Source: a bacterium
Lineage (GTDB): Bacteria; RBG-13-66-14
Direction of reading: 5' to 3'
DNA: 15,645 nucleotides
Assembly (NCBI GenBank): GCA_021107695.1
Contig: JAIOSI010000165.1
Coordinates: 1-15,645, forward strand
The notes beneath the pieces are model-generated. The model saw only the letters and a program-made list of their open reading frames with translations, ran no database searches and was not told where the DNA came from. Of the stretch, positions 13,926 through 15,645 are shown one piece after another. Made by a program: the position numbers and the translations under genes. The first letter of the stretch is position 1; each line of letters begins with the position of its first letter.

Positions 13926-14069
13926 GCAGCCTGAAGCTGCGCACGGGGCTGACCTGCGGTCAGAAGACCTTGTTAATTTTCACCGCTCACGGTGTTCGCT
14001 ACCCAGCATTTGGTTCAATCGTGGTACAAACAGAGCGACCAGCAGCGAGGCTCAGTGTGGCTTGGCCAC
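13926..14069 (-). repeat. Degenerate repeat copy D and a row of short hairpins
   Basis: Bases 13926-13975 match the start of copies B and C in layout: GGCAGC-CTGAA-GCTGC, a short spacer, GACC-TGC-GGTC, then AGACCTTG. It ends directly before the ribosome binding site of the barrel gene. Next come CACCG-CTCA-CGGTG (13981-13994), a GAGCGACCAGCAGCGAG segment (14033-14049) resembling 12666-12681, and GTGGC-TTG-GCCAC (14057-14069), which touches the TAG stop of the lipoprotein gene at 14070-14072. Confidence 0.6.
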
Positions 14070-15335
14070 CTAGTACCAGTGTTCTGGTGGCAGGGTGTAT
14101 TTAATGGTCAGGCGGGGCTGCTTGTCGGGGTCGGTGGTATCCCCGGTGTAGATGGTTATCGGCTCGGCGTAGTCCCCGTTGTCGTCAATTTTAATCAGCA
14201 GACCGTGGTTCTCCTTTTCGTTGGAGTTCCAGTCCTGGAAGATCGGGGCAATCTGTAGCTTCAGGTAGCCGTCGGTCTGGGCGGTAAGCGTCTGGAGGAG
14301 CTTGACCTCTTCGTAGTCCAGCTTACGGAGGTCGGCCTGACGGGTGCTGTCGGTAAACTCTTCCTCAAAGGCGTGGATCGCCGCCGAGCCGTCGTAGCTG
14401 CGTCCGGGGAAGCTGGCGTAAAGCTCCAGCTGCGCCAGGTTGATGGTGGCGTTTTCCGGCAGGAGATCGAGGGCGAAGTCGAAGAGCAACCAGCCGCCGG
14501 TTCCAAAGCTCGCGGAGAGGGGCAGCAGCTCGTCGGAGCCGTAGTCGGCGTTGCCGCCGCCGTCGGAGAGGTTCCGAGCGATGGTTACGTCCTCTTCCGC
14601 CTCGGTAATCCAGGCGTACTTCTCGCCGTCGCCGCCTTCGTAGATGATGTGCAGGTGCGGGTGCATCTCACTGTTGGCGAGATCGTCGGAGTAGAACTCC
14701 TTGATAACATCGGCGTTGGTTTCATCGGCGGCCTTGAGCAGCAGTCCGAACTCGGCGGCGGGGTCGTCGAGCCAGTCCGCCATCAGCTCGGTAACATCGA
14801 AGGTGCGGGTTTCAACGATCCCATTGTCAATCTCATCAAGAAGGAAGGCACTCTGGGCATCGGCGAACTCCCCGCCCTGTGCGCCCCAACCGTCATCCTC
14901 TTTGCGGTCGAGCCAGGTGGTGTACTCCGCCTCCCAGTCGCTGGTCAGGCGATGCACGCTGACCTCCAGCTCTCCGCGAGAGAAGGAACGCCAGTTGGCG
15001 ACGCTGTACGCGCGAGTGTAGTGATACTCCACCCGGGCGCGGTAGAGGGTCTCCGCCGTGATCGCGCCGGGCATCTCGTCGAGGTCAAAGTCAATCAGGC
15101 TCCGCACGACGGTATCGCCGACCCGCCCCACCGAGAGAACGGTCTTGCCCTCGGTATTGCCGAAGCCGTAGATACCGGTATCGCTCCAGTTCGCCCCCGG
15201 CTCGATGACCAGGGTATGCACCGGCTGGTTGCCTCGGCTGTCGAGGTCGTTACCCAGGGGGCTATCGCTCTGCTTGTCGCAGGCGGTAAGCAGCAGGAGG
15301 GCGGCGGAAGTCAGAACTAATAGCTTTAGCTTCAT
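14070..15335 (-). CDS. DNRLRE-domain lipoprotein
   Basis: The predicted protein has 421 residues. The signal MKLKLLVLTSAALLLLTAC makes Cys19 the lipidated residue; Asp follows at +2, which in enteric bacteria keeps lipoproteins in the inner membrane, though this rule may not hold here. Two copies of a DNRLRE-type beta domain follow: about 40-235 (GNTEG.TVLSVGR, then RSLIDFDLDEMPGAIT, VHRLTSDW, TFDVTELMADWLDD, FGLLLKAADE and PHLHIIYEGG) and about 243-418 (WLLFDFALDLLPENATINLA, DYEEVKLLQTL, LKLQIAPIFQDWNSNEKENH, GLLIKIDDNGDYAEPITIYT, PRLTIKYTLPPE). Such domains occur in exported, often cell-surface proteins and are thought to mediate binding. No strong ribosome binding site precedes ATG 15335. 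It lies between a TPR gene and a barrel gene. Confidence 0.85.
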   Translation of the reverse strand: MKLKLLVLTSAALLLLTACDKQSDSPLGNDLDSRGNQPVHTLVIEPGANWSDTGIYGFGNTEGKTVLSVGRVGDTVVRSLIDFDLDEMPGAITAETLYRARVEYHYTRAYSVANWRSFSRGELEVSVHRLTSDWEAEYTTWLDRKEDDGWGAQGGEFADAQSAFLLDEIDNGIVETRTFDVTELMADWLDDPAAEFGLLLKAADETNADVIKEFYSDDLANSEMHPHLHIIYEGGDGEKYAWITEAEEDVTIARNLSDGGGNADYGSDELLPLSASFGTGGWLLFDFALDLLPENATINLAQLELYASFPGRSYDGSAAIHAFEEEFTDSTRQADLRKLDYEEVKLLQTLTAQTDGYLKLQIAPIFQDWNSNEKENHGLLIKIDDNGDYAEPITIYTGDTTDPDKQPRLTIKYTLPPEHWY

Positions 15336-15399
15336 GGGATACCGGGGTGGTAAAGTTGTTGGTTAGAAGAAGGGTGCTTTAGCTCGGACCGGGAGTCAG

Positions 15400-15645
15400 C
15401 TAGTTGGAAATCAAACCGCTGCCCGCTTTGCTGTAGTATTCAGCTCGTTCGAGGAGTCGCTTTCGCTCGTCGCGGTCGTTGGTTTCGTTTGCCAGGGTGC
15501 GGTAGAGCCTTGTCAGAGAGTAGTTTATCTCTGCAATCGCCCCGGACGAACCGCCAAGCTCTAGAGCCGTGGTATAGGTGGTGATGGCATCTTTAATCTG
15601 GTGACGAAGCTCCGCCAGTTGGGCGGTGAGCAGGATGGTCGCCGA
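15400..15645 (-). CDS. C-terminal part of a TPR-like helical protein (runs off the right edge)
   Basis: The minus frame is open from the right edge to TAG 15400-15402, giving the last 81 residues. They form paired helices typical of tetratricopeptide repeats: LTAQLAELRHQIKDAITTYT with the TALELGG turn, INYSLTRLYRTLANET, and RKRLLERAEYYSKAG. The N-terminus lies outside the window, so any signal peptide or further domain is unknown. It is 64 bp upstream of the DNRLRE lipoprotein start, in the same direction, and probably shares its operon. Because only three helices are visible, the TPR call rests on pattern. Confidence 0.7.
   Translation of the reverse strand, partial: SATILLTAQLAELRHQIKDAITTYTTALELGGSSGAIAEINYSLTRLYRTLANETNDRDERKRLLERAEYYSKAGSGLISN

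Noticed and set aside
13033..14073. Plus-strand open frame of 346 codons opposite the barrel gene
   Set aside because: It is antisense to a gene with a signal peptide, ribosome binding site and barrel strands; the product has no coherent domain and runs across the repeat region. It is a by-product of GC-rich codon use.
14373..15320. Plus-strand open frame of 315 codons opposite the DNRLRE lipoprotein
   Set aside because: The minus strand carries a lipobox and recognisable DNRLRE motifs; the plus-strand product is low-complexity Gly/Val/Glu sequence with no ribosome binding site.

Overview
The window is a stretch of a Gram-negative bacterial chromosome, high in GC by eye apart from one AT-rich gene near 1.1-1.6 kb. 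Nearly every gene encodes an exported, lipid-anchored or outer-membrane protein: three lipoproteins with clear lipobox cysteines, two predicted outer-membrane beta-barrel proteins, and several short signal-peptide proteins. The mix of a LysM-FecR-barrel fusion, a DNRLRE-type lipoprotein, a PorV/FadL-like barrel, a TPR protein and a PQQ-like propeller lipoprotein suggests an environmental, poorly studied lineage (FCB-like or a candidate phylum). That placement is inference; there is no rRNA or tRNA here to anchor taxonomy.

Layout. 1-402 (minus): 5' part of an unrecognised gene running off the left edge. 612-989 (plus): small exported protein, ending at a bidirectional terminator shared with an AT-rich membrane-protein gene (1106-1546, minus). 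1641-4076 (minus): a membrane protein with two tandem copies of a domain, a truncated third copy just upstream of it (2454-2600), a PQQ-like propeller lipoprotein and a small overlapping gene. 4077-4698: a 620-bp divergent intergenic region. 4699-8154 (plus): an apparent operon of a LysM/FecR/beta-barrel protein and two small exported proteins, closed by a terminator. 8310-10640 (minus): RNase HI-like, ApbE and GyrI-like genes, the first two overlapping by 4 bp. 10702-10988 (minus): a compact unit with a near-consensus sigma-70 promoter, a structured leader, a 26-codon ORF with a ribosome binding site, and an intrinsic terminator. 11246-12385 (minus): ribD, flanked on both sides by direct copies of a composite palindromic repeat. 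12736-15645 (minus): a cluster of an outer-membrane barrel, a DNRLRE lipoprotein and the C-terminus of a TPR protein.

The most unusual material is non-coding. A family of modular palindromic repeats (987-1013, 11063-11248, 12476-12681, 13926-13975) sits between genes, in two cases starting exactly on a TAG stop codon. The 10.7-11.0 kb unit looks like an undescribed small-protein or structured-RNA gene, or an attenuator for the RNase H-apbE-gyrI-like operon. No CRISPR array, intact insertion sequence, tRNA or rRNA was seen.
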